A DNA stretch of 64,000 bases from Brevundimonas basaltis (GCF_014202075.1 NZ_JACHFZ010000002.1:186001-250000), one strand, 5' to 3'; shown: positions 53,823 through 64,000, numbered from the stretch's first letter. The notes: a model not told the origin generated them from the sequence alone. Made by a program: numbers and translations.

Positions 53823-56800
53823 GCGCCCGCATCCTGCCTGATCCCCATCAAATCGCCGCCGCCGATCCGCGCCGCTCGGTCTTCGTCACCGCCAACGCCG
53901 GTTCGGGCAAGACCTCGACCCTCGTCGACCGGGTGGCCCGGTTGCTGCTCGAAGAGGTCCAGCCCGGCGAAATTCTCTGCGTCACCTACACCAAGGCCGC
54001 CGCCGCCGAGATGCAGGCGCGGCTGTTCGACCGGCTCGGCGCCTGGGCGGTGATGGACGACGCGGAGCTGGCGCAGTCGCTGGCCGATCTTGACAGTCGC
54101 GATCCCGCCGCGCTGTCCGGCCCGGACCTGTCCAAGGCCCGCCGCCTGTTCGCCAAGGCGCTGGAGACGCCCGGCGGACTGAAGATTCAGACCATCCACG
54201 CCTTCTGCGAAAAGCTGCTGCGACGCTTCCCGATCGAGGCCGATGTCACCCCCGGCTTTACCGTGCTGGAGAATGAGGCCGCCCTCGCCCTGTCGCACGC
54301 CGCCCGCGAGGACCTCGCCCGACTGGCCCTGGCCGATCCCGAGGGGCCGGTCGGACGAGCCTACAGCCATTTCGCGGTCGAGCTGGACTGGAACGCCTTC
54401 CAGTCGCTGCTGGCCATGATCGAGGCCGATCGGGACAAGCTGACCGACTACACCGCCCGGGTCGCCGACGGCCGCGCGCCCGGCCCCCATGTCCTCGCCG
54501 GCGCCGACCCCAAGGAGACGCCGGAGTCGATCGAGACCGGCTTCATGCGCTGGATCAACCGTGCGGAATGGCTGGATACAGCCGCCGCTATGGCGACCGG
54601 CTCGGTCAATGATCAGAAATGCGCCGACCGCATGCGAGCCGCGGACTGGACCTTCACCGGCTTGGCCGGGGTCTTCCTGACCGACGGCGAGCCGCGGAAG
54701 TCGATGGCCACGGCCAAGGCGCCGCCCGCCGCCGGGTCCCGGCTGACCGATCTGCAACTCAAATACCTCGCGGCCCTCGAGACGCTGCGCAGGGCGCGGG
54801 TGGCCCGAGACACCCGTCATGTCCTGCTGCTCGCCGAGGCTCATGCCCGTCTCTACAACGAGGCCAAGGCTGCCAAGGGCGCGCTGGATTTCGGAGACCT
54901 CGTCTCCCGGACAGTCGATCTTCTGACCGAGAAGGCCTCGGCCGCCTGGGTGCTTTACAAGCTGGACGGCGGCATTGAGCATGTGCTGGTCGACGAGGCG
55001 CAGGACACCGCGCCCCAGCAATGGGACATACTGCGGGCGCTGACCGAGGACTTCTTCGCCGGCAGCAGCGGCCGGCGCTTCACCCCGGTCCCGGCGTCGG
55101 GCCGCAGGCTCGACCGCACGGTCTTCGCCGTCGGCGACGAGAAACAGTCGATCTATTCCTTCCAGGGCGCGCGCCCGGAGCGGCTACGGCGGGAAGCCCA
55201 GCGCTATGACGCGCTGGTCACCGGTTCGGGCGCGTCCTTCAAGGGCGTCGAACTGGCCACCTCCTTCCGGTCGACGCCGCAGGTTCTGGCCTTTGTCGAT
55301 GCCGTCTTCGAGGGACCCCAACGGACCGCCGCCCTCGTCGGCGAGGAGATCGCCGCCATCCCGCCGCACGTCGCCCGGCGCGAGGGGCAGGCGGGGTCCG
55401 TCGAACTGTGGCCCCTGTTCGAGGACGTCAAACCACCGGAACCCGATGTCTGGGACCCGGTCGACCACGAGCCGGGCACGAGCGGCCGCAAACAGCTGGC
55501 GGCGGCGCTGGCGAGCGAGATCCGCCGGCAAGTCGGGGCGGGCGAAGCGGTGTATGACCGCAGGACCGGGGAGCCGCGTCCCTGCGGCTACGGCGACTTC
55601 CTGATCCTCGTCAGACGCCGGGACGCGACCTTCGAGGAGATCATCCGCGCCCTGAAGAGCGCAGGGGTCCCGGTGGCCGGCGCGGACCGCCTGAAATTGT
55701 CGTCGCATATCGTCTTCGACGACCTGATCGCCGTCGCCCGCTTCGCCCTCTATCCGGACGACGACCTCAGCCTCGCTGAAGTGCTGCGCAGCCCGTTCTG
55801 CGATGTCGACGAGGACAGCCTGTTCGATCTCGCGGGGACCGAGAAGCGCAGCCGCCTTTGGCGCGAGCTCGGCGACAGGGCGGAGCAGCGATTGGAGTGG
55901 GCTCACGCCCGGGATTTCCTGGCCTTCGCCCTCGAAACGCGGGATCGCGACCCGTTCGCCTTCTTCTCCGGCCTGCTCAACCGGATTGACGGGCAGGGCC
56001 TGTCGGGCCGGGGCCGCATCCTGCGACGGCTGGGCCGCGAGGCCGAGGAGGCCATCGACGAGACGCTGAACCAGATCCTGTCCGCCGAGGAACGCGGGGG
56101 GGTCGATCTCGAAACCTGCGTGGCCCTGCTTGAGGCTGCGGATGTGGAGGTGAAGCGCGAGCTGGAGGGCCCGCGCGGCGAGGTCCGGGTCATGACCGTG
56201 CACGGCGCCAAGGGGCTCGAGGCGCCCGTCGTCATCCTCCCCGACACCACCTCTCGGGCGAAGGCGCAGGGCCCGTCGCTGATGCCGGTGGCGCTGGATG
56301 ACGGTTCCGAGGCCTGGTTGATGTGTCCCGGCTCATCGAAGGAGGATTGCCCGGTCTCCCGCGCCGCCCGCGACGCCCGGCAAGCCCGCGCCGACGCCGA
56401 GACCCTGCGCCTGCTCTACGTCGCCCTGACCCGGACGCGGGATCGGCTGATCCTGCTGGGCCGGGCTTGCGGCAACGGCAAGCTGGGCTACGAACCGGGC
56501 AGTTGGTGGGACGTGTTGACCCAGACCTTCGACCGGTTCGGCGCGCGCGCGCCGCAGGTCGGTGGCGGCGTCCGCCGCTTCGGCGCCGAACCTGTCTGCC
56601 TGCCACCACAGACGGCTGAAGGTGGCGTCATCGTCGAACGGCCGCCATGGGCAGCATCGCCGCCCGCGTCCGACGCGGCCGCCCGGTTCGCCGCGCCGTC
56701 GCAGATTGAGGGGGCGGTCCGCATTCCCGCCCCGTCGCCTCTGGCCGCCGCCGGTTCGGGGACGCCGCTGGGGCGGTTCCGGCGCGGCGACCTGATCCAC

Positions 56801-57283
56801 AGACTCCTCGAGCGGTTGCCCGACATCGATCCCGCCGAGCGGGCCGAGGCGGCCGTTCGCATGCTGTCCCGGGAGCGGGACCTGACCGTGGACCAGCGGT
56901 CGGAGATGATCGCCGCCGCCTTCCGGGTGCTGGACGACGCCCGGTTCGCGCCGGTCTTCGGGCCGGGCTCGCGGGCCGAGGTCGCCCTGTCGGGCGGCGC
57001 GCCGGAATTTCCGGAAGGCGTCGCTGTCTCGGGCCGCATCGATCGGCTGGTGATCTCGCCCGAGCGGGTGCTGGTGGTCGATTACAAGACCAACCGGCCC
57101 GCGCCCGACCGGATCGAGGACGCCGACCCGGCCTATGTGCTGCAACTCGCTGTCTATGCCGCGGTGCTTCGCCGCCTCTACCCGGATCAGCCGGTCGAAG
57201 CGGCGCTTGTCTGGACCGACGGGCCGAGGCTGATGCCAGTTCCACAAGCGTTGATGGACACGGCGCTGAAGCTGGCGCGTTGA
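53819..57283 (+). CDS. addA: Double-strand break repair helicase AddA
   Basis: A 1154-residue UvrD-like helicase with a C-terminal nuclease. Walker A is ANAGSGKTST (25-34); CVTYTKAAAAEM, VLVDEAQDT and GDEKQSIYSFQGARP are helicase motifs Ia-III, and VMTVHGAKGLEAP and LYVALTRTRDRL are motifs V-VI. The nuclease core near the end has VLVVDYKTNRP. It processes double-strand ends for RecA loading, pausing at Chi-like sites. Confidence 0.97.
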   Translation: MSARILPDPHQIAAADPRRSVFVTANAGSGKTSTLVDRVARLLLEEVQPGEILCVTYTKAAAAEMQARLFDRLGAWAVMDDAELAQSLADLDSRDPAALSGPDLSKARRLFAKALETPGGLKIQTIHAFCEKLLRRFPIEADVTPGFTVLENEAALALSHAAREDLARLALADPEGPVGRAYSHFAVELDWNAFQSLLAMIEADRDKLTDYTARVADGRAPGPHVLAGADPKETPESIETGFMRWINRAEWLDTAAAMATGSVNDQKCADRMRAADWTFTGLAGVFLTDGEPRKSMATAKAPPAAGSRLTDLQLKYLAALETLRRARVARDTRHVLLLAEAHARLYNEAKAAKGALDFGDLVSRTVDLLTEKASAAWVLYKLDGGIEHVLVDEAQDTAPQQWDILRALTEDFFAGSSGRRFTPVPASGRRLDRTVFAVGDEKQSIYSFQGARPERLRREAQRYDALVTGSGASFKGVELATSFRSTPQVLAFVDAVFEGPQRTAALVGEEIAAIPPHVARREGQAGSVELWPLFEDVKPPEPDVWDPVDHEPGTSGRKQLAAALASEIRRQVGAGEAVYDRRTGEPRPCGYGDFLILVRRRDATFEEIIRALKSAGVPVAGADRLKLSSHIVFDDLIAVARFALYPDDDLSLAEVLRSPFCDVDEDSLFDLAGTEKRSRLWRELGDRAEQRLEWAHARDFLAFALETRDRDPFAFFSGLLNRIDGQGLSGRGRILRRLGREAEEAIDETLNQILSAEERGGVDLETCVALLEAADVEVKRELEGPRGEVRVMTVHGAKGLEAPVVILPDTTSRAKAQGPSLMPVALDDGSEAWLMCPGSSKEDCPVSRAARDARQARADAETLRLLYVALTRTRDRLILLGRACGNGKLGYEPGSWWDVLTQTFDRFGARAPQVGGGVRRFGAEPVCLPPQTAEGGVIVERPPWAASPPASDAAARFAAPSQIEGAVRIPAPSPLAAAGSGTPLGRFRRGDLIHRLLERLPDIDPAERAEAAVRMLSRERDLTVDQRSEMIAAAFRVLDDARFAPVFGPGSRAEVALSGGAPEFPEGVAVSGRIDRLVISPERVLVVDYKTNRPAPDRIEDADPAYVLQLAVYAAVLRRLYPDQPVEAALVWTDGPRLMPVPQALMDTALKLAR

Positions 57284-57373
57284 TTTGATCGGCGACGCGC
57301 CCCACATCGGTGCCGAACCGCCGGAATCATCCCAGGTTGACCGACAAAATCGCATCCGCGCCAAGGAGAGCCC

Positions 57374-57709
57374 ATGGCCACCGTCAAAGTCACCGACGAC
57401 AGCTTCGACGCCGACGTCCTGAAATCGTCCACCCCCGTGCTGGTGGATTTCTGGGCCGAATGGTGCGGCCCCTGCAAACAGATCGGCCCCGCGCTCGAAC
57501 AGATCGCCGACGAACTGTCGGGTCAGATCGTGATCGCTAAGGTCAATATCGATGACAGTCCGATGGTCCCGTCGCGCCTCGGCGTGAAGGGCATCCCGAC
57601 CCTGATGCTGTTCAAGGACGGCCAGCTGGCCTCGATGAAGGTCGGCGCCATGCCCAAGGGCAAGATCGTCGAATGGCTGGCCGAGGCCGGTATTTCGGCC
57701 GCGACCTGA
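57374..57709 (+). CDS. trxA: Thioredoxin
   Basis: A 111-residue thioredoxin with redox Cys31 and Cys34 (WCGPCK), the conserved Asp and cis-Pro (GIPTLMLFK). It reduces disulfides in many cytoplasmic proteins, including ribonucleotide reductase. A strong AAGGAG site precedes the ATG. It is next after addA, 90 bases downstream, and converges with folC one base away. Confidence 0.97.
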   Translation: MATVKVTDDSFDADVLKSSTPVLVDFWAEWCGPCKQIGPALEQIADELSGQIVIAKVNIDDSPMVPSRLGVKGIPTLMLFKDGQLASMKVGAMPKGKIVEWLAEAGISAAT

Positions 57710-57710
57710 A

Positions 57711-58997
57711 CTAGTCTGGCCAGGTCTCGCGGCTCGCGCCCAGCACCTCGCCCGCGAGGTACAGCGAACCGCAGATGACCACCCGGCCGGCCCCGAGCCG
57801 GAGGGCTCGCTCCAGCGCCTCTGCCGCCGAGGCGCTGGCCGTTGCCCCCAGTCCGTGGCCGCGCGCCACCGCCGCCAACGCTTCCGGTTCGGCCGCCGCG
57901 CCCTCGAAGGGAACGGTGAAGACCGTCGCGCCTGAGGCCTTCAGCGCCTCGAAAAAACCGCCGGCGTCCTTGTTCGCCAGCATGCCGACGACCAGAGCCG
58001 TCGGCCTCGGGGCCCGCGCCTGACGTTCCGCCAATGTTTCGGCCAGGGCCGCCCCCGCATGGGGATTGTGCCCGCCGTCCAGCCACAGTTCGGCGTCGGC
58101 CGCGCGCGCCGCCTCGGCGTAGGGACCCGCCGTGAGCCGCTGCATCCGCGCCGGCCAGCGCGTGGCTCCCAAGCCATGGGCGATCGCTTTTTCCGGCAGG
58201 TCCAGTTCGAGGGCCACGGCGACCGCCAGCCCGGCGTTGGCGATCTGATGCGGCCCGGCCAGCGCCGGAGCGGGCAGATCAAGGAATCGGTTCTGGTCCT
58301 GAAAGGCCAGGCCGCCGCGCTCGGCCCAGGCGTCGAAATCCACTCCCATCACCGTCAGAGGGGCGCGCACGGCCTGGGCGGCCGCCTCAATGGCCTGCAT
58401 GGCCTCTTCGGCCTGGCGAGCGATCAACCCGCGCGCGCCCGGCTTCAGGATCCCCGCCTTCTCGACCGCGACGCCTCGCAAGGTGGTCCCGAGGAATTCG
58501 GCGTGGTCCATATCGACCGGCGCGATGACGCTGAGCAACGGTCGCTCGATCACATTGGTGGCGTCCAGAAGGCCGCCGAGACCGACTTCGACAACCGCCA
58601 GATCGGCCGCAGCCTCGCTCATCGCGACGAAGGCGGCCGCCGTGGTGCTCTCGAACACGGTCGCCTCGCTTCCGCTGGCGTCGATGGCGGTTTCGACCCG
58701 GTCGAGGATCGCGTTCAGCGCGGCGTCGCCGATCAGTGTCCCGGCCAGCCGGATGCGCTCGTTGAAGCGCACCAGATGCGGCGAGGTGTAGACGTGCACG
58801 CGCAGCCCCGCCGCCTCGGCGATGGCGCGGATGAAGGCGACGGTGGAGCCCTTGCCGTTGGTGCCCGCGACATGGATGACCGGCGGCAGCCGGTGTTGGG
58901 GATCGCCCAGGGCCGCGCAAAGAACCCGCATCCGCTCCAGAGACAGGTCGATGCGCTGCGGGTGGCGGGCGCGCAGCCGTTCGGAGATCGGGTCCAA
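57711..58997 (-). CDS. folC: Bifunctional dihydrofolate/folylpolyglutamate synthase
   Basis: A 428-residue Mur-ligase-like enzyme. The P-loop is VAGTNGKGSTVAFI, then SPHLVRFNERIRL and the metal-binding segments TTAAAFVAMSE and DMDHAEFLGTT. It adds glutamate to dihydropteroate and extends the polyglutamate tail of folates. It appears to start with TTG four bases after the accD stop, so it is probably coupled to accD. The accD-folC order is conserved in many bacteria. Confidence 0.95.
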   Translation of the reverse strand: MDPISERLRARHPQRIDLSLERMRVLCAALGDPQHRLPPVIHVAGTNGKGSTVAFIRAIAEAAGLRVHVYTSPHLVRFNERIRLAGTLIGDAALNAILDRVETAIDASGSEATVFESTTAAAFVAMSEAAADLAVVEVGLGGLLDATNVIERPLLSVIAPVDMDHAEFLGTTLRGVAVEKAGILKPGARGLIARQAEEAMQAIEAAAQAVRAPLTVMGVDFDAWAERGGLAFQDQNRFLDLPAPALAGPHQIANAGLAVAVALELDLPEKAIAHGLGATRWPARMQRLTAGPYAEAARAADAELWLDGGHNPHAGAALAETLAERQARAPRPTALVVGMLANKDAGGFFEALKASGATVFTVPFEGAAAEPEALAAVARGHGLGATASASAAEALERALRLGAGRVVICGSLYLAGEVLGASRETWPD

Positions 58998-59001
58998 GGA
59001 C

Positions 59002-59895
59002 CTAGGCCGCCCGGCGCTTCCCGCCCATGAGCATCGACAGGATTCGGCCCAGCACGGACGGGAGTTCGGCCCGCGTCACGACGCGGTCGACCATGCCCTT
59101 CTCCTGCAGATATTCGGCGCGCTGGAAGCCCGGCGGCAGCTTCTCGCGGATGGTGGCCTCGATGACGCGCGGACCGGCGAAGCCGATCAGGGCGCCCGGC
59201 TCAGCCAGATGGACGTCGCCGAGCATGGCGTAGCTGGCGGTGACGCCGCCGGTGGTCGGATCGGTCAGCACCACCGCGAACGGCAGCTGGGCCGCCTTCA
59301 GTTCCTGGATGGCGAGGGTGGTTCGGGCCATCTGCATCAGGCTGAGCGCCCCCTCCTGCATCCGCGCGCCGCCGGCGGCGGTGAAGCACACCAGCGGAAC
59401 CCCCCGCTCGATCGCGGCCCGGGCCGCGGCGATGAAGGCCTCGCCCGCCGCCATGCCCAGCGAACCGCCCATGAAGGTGAAGTCCTGAACGATGACCACC
59501 GCCGGCGTGCCGTCCAGTTCGCCGAAGCCAATGGCCATGGTGTCCTTGCGCCCGGCCGCCTTGCGGGCGGCGGCCAACCGGTCCCGGTAGGGCTTGCCGT
59601 CCGAGAATTTCAGCGGGTCCTCGGGCACGTCGGGCGTGTCGATGCCTTCATACCGGCCGTCATCGAAAGTGAAGCGCAGCCGTGTCGGCGCATCGATGCG
59701 CATGTGTCGGCCCGACGGCGTGACCCACAGCGACCCCTCAAGGTCCGAGCGGTAGAGCATCTCGCCGGTGTCGGGATCCTTGACCCACAGATTGTCGGGC
59801 GTGTCACGCCGGCTGACGATCTTGCGAACGCCAGGGGCGAAGCGGCTCAGCCATCCGCCGCGTTTTTCCTGCTGGGGCTTGTTCTTGTCGACCAT
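59002..59895 (-). CDS. accD: Acetyl-CoA carboxylase carboxyltransferase subunit beta
   Basis: A 297-residue carboxyltransferase. The crotonase-fold core contains GGSLGMAAGEAFIAAA, CFTAAGGARMQEGALSLMQM and PTTGGVTASYAMLGD. The usual N-terminal four-Cys zinc finger is not cysteine-based here: the stretch WVKDPDTGEMLYRSDL ... WVTPSGRHM has no Cys, so zinc binding is probably lost. The start at 59895 follows the family N-terminus. It lies eleven bases after trpA. Confidence 0.94.
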   Translation of the reverse strand: MVDKNKPQQEKRGGWLSRFAPGVRKIVSRRDTPDNLWVKDPDTGEMLYRSDLEGSLWVTPSGRHMRIDAPTRLRFTFDDGRYEGIDTPDVPEDPLKFSDGKPYRDRLAAARKAAGRKDTMAIGFGELDGTPAVVIVQDFTFMGGSLGMAAGEAFIAAARAAIERGVPLVCFTAAGGARMQEGALSLMQMARTTLAIQELKAAQLPFAVVLTDPTTGGVTASYAMLGDVHLAEPGALIGFAGPRVIEATIREKLPPGFQRAEYLQEKGMVDRVVTRAELPSVLGRILSMLMGGKRRAA

Positions 59896-59905
59896 GGCGC
59901 GGCCT

Positions 59906-60736
59906 TTAGACGGTTTCCATGACGCGCGCACCCCGCACGGCGTCGGCGAGCGACTTCACCTTCGCCAGAACGCGCTCCGCTGCCGGTTCGTTCGCCGCCA
60001 GCGCCGCCGCCACCTCGTCAACCAGCACCGAGCCGGCGACCACCGCGTCGGCGATCCGGGCGATCTCCGCGGCCCGCTCCGGCGTCTTGACGCCGAAACC
60101 GACAGCGACCGGCAGGCCTGAGGCCCGGCGCACCCGCTCGACCGCCGGAGCCACCGAGCCGGCCTGCGCCTCCTTGACACCGGTCACGCCCGCCACCGAG
60201 ACGTAGTAGACGAAGCCCGAGGTCCGTTCGGCGATGATTTTCAGCCGGGCGTCGTCCGAGGTCGGCGTGGCCAGACGGATCAGCGACACCTGCGCCGCAT
60301 CCAGCGCATCTGACAGCGGCCCGGCCTCCTCGGGCGGACAGTCCACCACGATCACACCGTCGACGCCCGCGGCCGCCGCATCGCGCGCGAAGGCCTCGTA
60401 GCCGTGGGTCTCGATCGGGTTGAGATAGCCCATCAGGATCAGGGGCGTATCGGCGTCGTCTTCGCGGAAGGCCCGCGCCAAGGCCAGCGTCCCCTTGAGC
60501 GTCAGCCCCGCCTTCAGCCCGCGCAGCGCGGCGCGCTGGATCGGCGGCCCCTCGGCCATCGGGTCGGAGAAAGGAAAGCCCAGCTCGATGATGTCAGCCC
60601 CGGCCGAGGGGAGGCCGCGCAGGATCTCCAGCGCCTGCTCTCCGGTCGGATCGCCGGCCATGACATAGGCGACGAAGCCGGCCCGGCCCTCGGCTTTCAG
60701 CGCCGCGAACCGGGCGTCGATACGGGCGGTGGTCAT
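59906..60736 (-). CDS. trpA: Tryptophan synthase alpha subunit
   Basis: A 276-residue TIM barrel splitting indole-3-glycerol phosphate. The catalytic Glu is in IIELGFPFSDPMAEGP and the Asp in ILMGYLNPIETHGYE; the phosphate-binding VAVGFGVKTPERA loop is present. Indole passes to TrpB through a tunnel between the subunits. It overlaps the small secreted-protein gene by four bases, and that gene separates it from trpB. Confidence 0.96.
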   Translation of the reverse strand: MTTARIDARFAALKAEGRAGFVAYVMAGDPTGEQALEILRGLPSAGADIIELGFPFSDPMAEGPPIQRAALRGLKAGLTLKGTLALARAFREDDADTPLILMGYLNPIETHGYEAFARDAAAAGVDGVIVVDCPPEEAGPLSDALDAAQVSLIRLATPTSDDARLKIIAERTSGFVYYVSVAGVTGVKEAQAGSVAPAVERVRRASGLPVAVGFGVKTPERAAEIARIADAVVAGSVLVDEVAAALAANEPAAERVLAKVKSLADAVRGARVMETV

Positions 60737-61149
60737 TGGGGGCCGGCAGGCGCGGGCGAGCCCGCGCAGATATCGCCCGGAATGGTGGCGAAGGCGAAAT
60801 AGCCCGGGGAGCCCGGGGCAGTCGGCCGGTTCGGATCGGCGAAGGCCAGCAGCTGGAATGCCGCGCAGCCGCCGCCTTCCTTGCGGCGGACGTAGACCGT
60901 CAGATTGGCTTCGCCCGAGGCCGCCAGCCAGCCCTGCGCCGCAAAGGCGGCGTCGTACTGATCGGCGACGCCCTGCATAGCGGCCTGCGTCGTCGCCACG
61001 CAGAAGGCCTGGGCCGCCAGAGCGGCGTTGCCGCCGCAGGTGGCGTCGCCCGCCGTGCCCGGCAGTTCGGGAATGATCAGGTCCAGCGGAGCCGCCGGAG
61101 CCGACTGAAGGCCAAGCACCGCCGTGGCGGCCAGTATCGTCATGCTCAT
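60733..61149 (-). CDS. Small secreted protein between trpB and trpA
   Basis: A 138-residue protein with an N-terminal signal-like segment (MSMTILAATAVLGLQSAPA) and four cysteines after it (TCGG, FCVA, GGCAAF, DICAG) that could form two disulfides in the periplasm. The C-terminus is Pro/Gly-rich. I recognise no family. It starts four bases after the trpB stop (61154) and its stop overlaps the trpA ATG (ATGA), so it is translated inside the trp operon. The start could also be the ATG at 61143. Confidence 0.65.
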   Translation of the reverse strand: MSMTILAATAVLGLQSAPAAPLDLIIPELPGTAGDATCGGNAALAAQAFCVATTQAAMQGVADQYDAAFAAQGWLAASGEANLTVYVRRKEGGGCAAFQLLAFADPNRPTAPGSPGYFAFATIPGDICAGSPAPAGPQ

Positions 61150-61153
61150 TGTC

Positions 61154-62368
<1,215 letters not shown>

Positions 62369-62400
62369 AGGGGCAAACTCGCGCGGGGGAGCGGCGGAAA

Positions 62401-63042
62401 TCAGGCCGACCGCGCCGTATCGAGGAACGCCGCGATCAGGGCAGGGTCCTTAACACCCGGCGCGCTTTCGACGCCAGAGGACACGTCGACCATGGGCGCG
62501 CCGGAGATATGGATCGCCTGCGCCACATTGTCCGGGGTCAGGCCGCCGGCCACGAACCAGGGATGGCGGAAGGCCCGGCCGGCCAGAAGGGTCCAGTCGA
62601 AGCGCGCGCCGACCCCGCCGGGCAGGGCGGCGCCCTCGGGCGGTTTCGCGTCGAACATCAGGTGGTCGACGAACGGCTCCCAGTCATTGGTCCCGGCGAA
62701 ATCCTCATGGGCGCGGATCGGCAGGACCTTGATGATCCCGGCCCCAGTCAGGGTCCGCACCTGTTCGGCCCGGGCCGGGGTCTCATGGCCGTGCAGCTGG
62801 ATCAGGTCGGGCTTGAGGATCAGGGCGATCTCGGTCAGGCGGGCGTCGTCGGCGTCGACGGTCACGGCGACGATCTTCGCCCGGCCCCGCGCGCGCTCGA
62901 ACAGGGTCGCGGCGTGGAGCGGTTCGATGTGGCGGGGGCTGCGGGGGAAGACCACCGCCCCGACGAAGGCCGCGCCGCCGGCGAGGGCGGCGTCGAGCGC
63001 TTCGGGCGTCGTCAGGCCGCAGATCTTGGCGTGGGCGGTCAT
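62401..63042 (-). CDS. trpF: Phosphoribosylanthranilate isomerase
   Basis: A 213-residue TIM barrel catalysing the third step of tryptophan synthesis. The N-terminal [11 protein letters not shown] holds the catalytic Cys; [11 protein letters not shown] and [15 protein letters not shown] are family motifs. It heads the trpF-trpB-(small gene)-trpA-accD-folC set. It overlaps the rsuA gene upstream by four bases. Confidence 0.96.
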   Translation of the reverse strand: MTAHAKICGLTTPEALDAALAGGAAFVGAVVFPRSPRHIEPLHAATLFERARGRAKIVAVTVDADDARLTEIALILKPDLIQLHGHETPARAEQVRTLTGAGIIKVLPIRAHEDFAGTNDWEPFVDHLMFDAKPPEGAALPGGVGARFDWTLLAGRAFRHPWFVAGGLTPDNVAQAIHISGAPMVDVSSGVESAPGVKDPALIAAFLDTARSA

Positions 63043-63773
63043 GCGGCGAAGATGGCGTCGATTTGCGCTGCGTCCAGCAGCCGCCAGTCGCCGGGGGCCA
63101 GATCGTCGGGCAGGGCCAGGCCGCCGACGCGTTCGCGGTGCAGGGTCTCGACGTGGTTGCCGACAGCGGCGAACATGCGGCGAACCATGTGGTAGCGGCC
63201 TTCGGTCACGGTCAGGCGGGCCTCGGTCGGCGACACGACCTCCAGCACCGCGGGAGCGAGCGGCTTGTCCTCGCCTTCCAGCACCAGCCCGCCGGCGGCG
63301 AACAGCTCGGCCTCGGTTCCGGCCAGCGGGCGGGCCAGACCGGCGCGATAGACCTTGGCGACATGGCGTTTGGGGCTGATGACCCGGTGCAGCAGGGCTC
63401 CGTCGTCGGTCAGCAGCAGCAGGCCGGTGGTGGCCTTGTCGAGCCGGCCGATGGTCGAGATGGCCGGATCGCGGCGGCGCCAGCGGTCGGGCAGGACGTC
63501 GTAGACGAGCGCCCCGTCCTCCTTGTGCGAACAGGTCATGCCCAGCGGCTTGTTGAGCATCATTACGAGGCCGGGCGGGGGGTCGAGCGGCTCGCCGTCG
63601 ATCTCCATGCGGGAGGAGAGGTCGGGCGTCACCGCGATCCGCTTCGACACGTCGGTCAGGTCGACGCCGTCGAGGACGACGCCGCCGGCCTTGACCAATC
63701 GGGCCATCTCGCTGCGGGAACCGTAGCCCATCGAGCCGAGCAGCTTGTCGACGCGGCTCGTCGGCGTCTTCAT
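63039..63773 (-). CDS. rsuA: 16S rRNA pseudouridine-516 synthase family protein
   Basis: A 244-residue pseudouridine synthase. An N-terminal S4 RNA-binding domain (SRVDKLLGSMGYGSRSEMARLV) precedes the catalytic domain with the active-site Asp in STIGRLDKATTGLLLLT and the EGRYHMVRRMFAAVG motif. RsuA modifies U516 of 16S rRNA; an RluB/E-type enzyme on 23S rRNA is possible. It overlaps trpF by four bases and the methyltransferase upstream by four. Confidence 0.9.
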   Translation of the reverse strand: MKTPTSRVDKLLGSMGYGSRSEMARLVKAGGVVLDGVDLTDVSKRIAVTPDLSSRMEIDGEPLDPPPGLVMMLNKPLGMTCSHKEDGALVYDVLPDRWRRRDPAISTIGRLDKATTGLLLLTDDGALLHRVISPKRHVAKVYRAGLARPLAGTEAELFAAGGLVLEGEDKPLAPAVLEVVSPTEARLTVTEGRYHMVRRMFAAVGNHVETLHRERVGGLALPDDLAPGDWRLLDAAQIDAIFAA

Positions 63774-64000
63774 TTGACCGCCTCTATGACCTTGTAGCCG
63801 CCTTGGTCGGCGATCGGCTGAAAGCGCTTGAAGGCGGCGGCGATGTCAGCTTCGTAGGGCAGGTGGCGGTTGGCGACGAGCCAGAGGACGCCGCCCTTGC
63901 CCAGCATGGCGGCGGCCTGGCGGATGAAGGCCTGACCGAGACGGCGGTCCTCGGCGCCGCCGTCGTGAAAGGGCGGGTTCATGACCACGAAGTCGAGGTC
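63770..64000 (-). CDS. RsmC-type class I methyltransferase, C-terminal part only
   Basis: The last 76 codons of a gene that runs off the right edge. The visible sequence begins DLDFVVMNPPFHDGG, with the NPPF motif of N2-guanine methyltransferases, and ends with a substrate-binding strand. RsmC methylates G1207 of 16S rRNA. The family is clear, but which rRNA guanine is modified cannot be told from this fragment. The gene overlaps rsuA by four bases. Confidence 0.75.
   Translation of the reverse strand, partial: DLDFVVMNPPFHDGGAEDRRLGQAFIRQAAAMLGKGGVLWLVANRHLPYEADIAAAFKRFQPIADQGGYKVIEAVK

Overview
This is a 64 kb stretch of a very GC-rich alphaproteobacterial chromosome. Gene content points to Caulobacteraceae, most likely Brevundimonas or a close relative. 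The pointers are a ShkA-like hybrid kinase with a pseudoreceiver, an ftsY-yciB pair, an rsmI-yraN-gshB block, a trpF-trpB-trpA-accD-folC block, an amgK-murU-addB-addA block, several S9 peptidases, and a sugar oxidoreductase/aminotransferase pair that fits diaminoglucose lipid A. The genus is an inference from gene content and was not tested. I see no rRNA, tRNA, prophage, transposase, CRISPR array or defence island. Almost all of it is core genome, with a set of palindromic intergenic repeats and a few small genes of unknown function.

Layout. 1-6.5 kb: glycerol kinase coupled to a kinase-like gene, a PLP dehydratase, a MaoC-type hydratase, a Phd/VapC toxin-antitoxin pair with a palindromic operator, and an envelope-sugar pair. 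6.6-12.8 kb: GmhB-like phosphatase, hydrolase, NAD+ synthetase, ftsY, yciB, marR. 12.9-18.5 kb: two tandem prolyl-oligopeptidase genes and a K+ channel with a C-terminal zinc ribbon. 18.6-22.8 kb: dapF carrying a palindromic element in frame, a roughly 640 bp gap, a small gene, malic enzyme. 22.8-33.6 kb (minus strand): ampG, hybrid kinase, yifB/comM, gshB, sirB1, yraN, rsmI, GNAT, hemW, rdgB. 33.6-40.6 kb: small membrane proteins, a DUF2975/Xre pair, Smr protein, adenosine kinase with a conspicuous operator-like palindrome, an orphan ATP-grasp protein, nth, creatininase-like protein, phasin. 40.7-47.5 kb (minus): AMP nucleosidase, esterase lipoprotein, an AsmA gene broken by one in-frame amber codon, S9 peptidase. 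47.6-57.7 kb (plus): acyltransferase, tsaE, amgK, murU, addB, addA, trxA. 57.7-64 kb (minus): folC, accD, trpA, a small secreted protein, trpB, trpF, rsuA, and the end of an RsmC-type methyltransferase.

How genes fit together. AmpG (import of anhydro-muropeptides) with AmgK and MurU (anhydro-sugar kinase and uridylyltransferase) covers the MurNAc salvage route. AddA and AddB form the RecBCD-type nuclease/helicase. The GnnA/GnnB-like pair and the GmhB-like phosphatase next to it supply envelope sugars. Adenosine kinase and AMP nucleosidase work in adenosine/AMP turnover.

Points most worth a second look: inverted 7-bp telomere-like repeat arrays between two convergent genes (8074-8227); the in-frame TAG in asmA; the palindromic element inside dapF; the likely c-di-GMP-controlled ShkA orthologue; a SAH-regulator-like palindrome upstream of adenosine kinase; and a secreted protein of unknown function placed between trpB and trpA. 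I did not find a clearly new multi-gene system.
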